From assembly GCA_030040415.1 (NCBI GenBank), contig JASHTT010000258.1, positions 1-6,011 on the forward strand: a stretch of DNA of 6,011 nt. The letters are read 5' to 3'. Below are positions 5,964 to 6,011 of the stretch, piece after piece; position 1 is the stretch's first letter, and each line of letters opens with the position of its first letter. This DNA is from Streptosporangiaceae bacterium (GTDB lineage Bacteria > Actinomycetota > Actinomycetes > Streptosporangiales > Streptosporangiaceae). The notes under the pieces were generated by a model. The model was not told the DNA's origin, did no database searches, and worked only from the letters and a program-made list of their open reading frames with translations. Position numbers and translations under genes: made by a program.

Positions 5964-6011
5964 GGCCGCTGTTGTCGGCGGGCGTTCATGCCCGCGAGGC
6001 GGCGCGGCCCC

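Noticed and set aside
5945..5989. A 15-residue longer sigma factor from ATG 5989
   Set aside because: No ribosome binding site precedes it, and the added residues are Arg/Gln/Gly/Ala-rich, unlike the usual family start just before DEFVEF.

Overview
The window is GC-rich DNA (codon third positions are mostly G or C) with gene families typical of actinomycetes: a SigE-family ECF sigma factor, an Xre/cyclase/NB-ARC regulator, a DUF899 protein and GTG starts. I infer a filamentous or soil actinomycete (Streptomyces, Streptosporangiales or a relative). The sequence alone does not fix the genus. I see no tRNA, rRNA, CRISPR array, insertion sequence or phage gene.

Layout. Positions 1-1443 (minus strand) hold the first 481 residues of a large multidomain regulator: an N-terminal Xre-type HTH, a class III nucleotide cyclase domain and an NB-ARC/AAA-type ATPase. 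The gene runs off the left edge. It is the biggest gene here, and it has no stop codon inside the window. A 183-bp divergent region (1444-1626) separates it from a plus-strand pair: a class I SAM methyltransferase (1627-2553) and, 30 bp on, a DUF899 thioredoxin-fold protein (2584-3348). After a 148-bp gap with a 26-bp imperfect dyad comes a small TPR-like protein (3497-4018). A perfect 17-bp-stem hairpin (4087-4128) lies between this gene and the convergent minus-strand unit. That unit, in transcription order, is a SigE-family ECF sigma factor (5944-5396) and an overlapping gene for a single-pass membrane protein with an extracytoplasmic beta-propeller (5403-4132).

How the genes may work together. 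The sigma factor and the propeller protein overlap by 8 nt and are almost certainly co-translated. The propeller protein has the topology of a membrane-bound partner or anti-sigma factor but no zinc anti-sigma motif. The methyltransferase and DUF899 genes look like a two-gene operon, and the divergent regulator is a plausible but unproven controller. Nothing ties the two halves of the window together beyond adjacency. The two most interesting items are the degenerate cyclase within the HTH/NB-ARC protein and the sigma/propeller pair. I do not see convincing evidence of a wholly new system.
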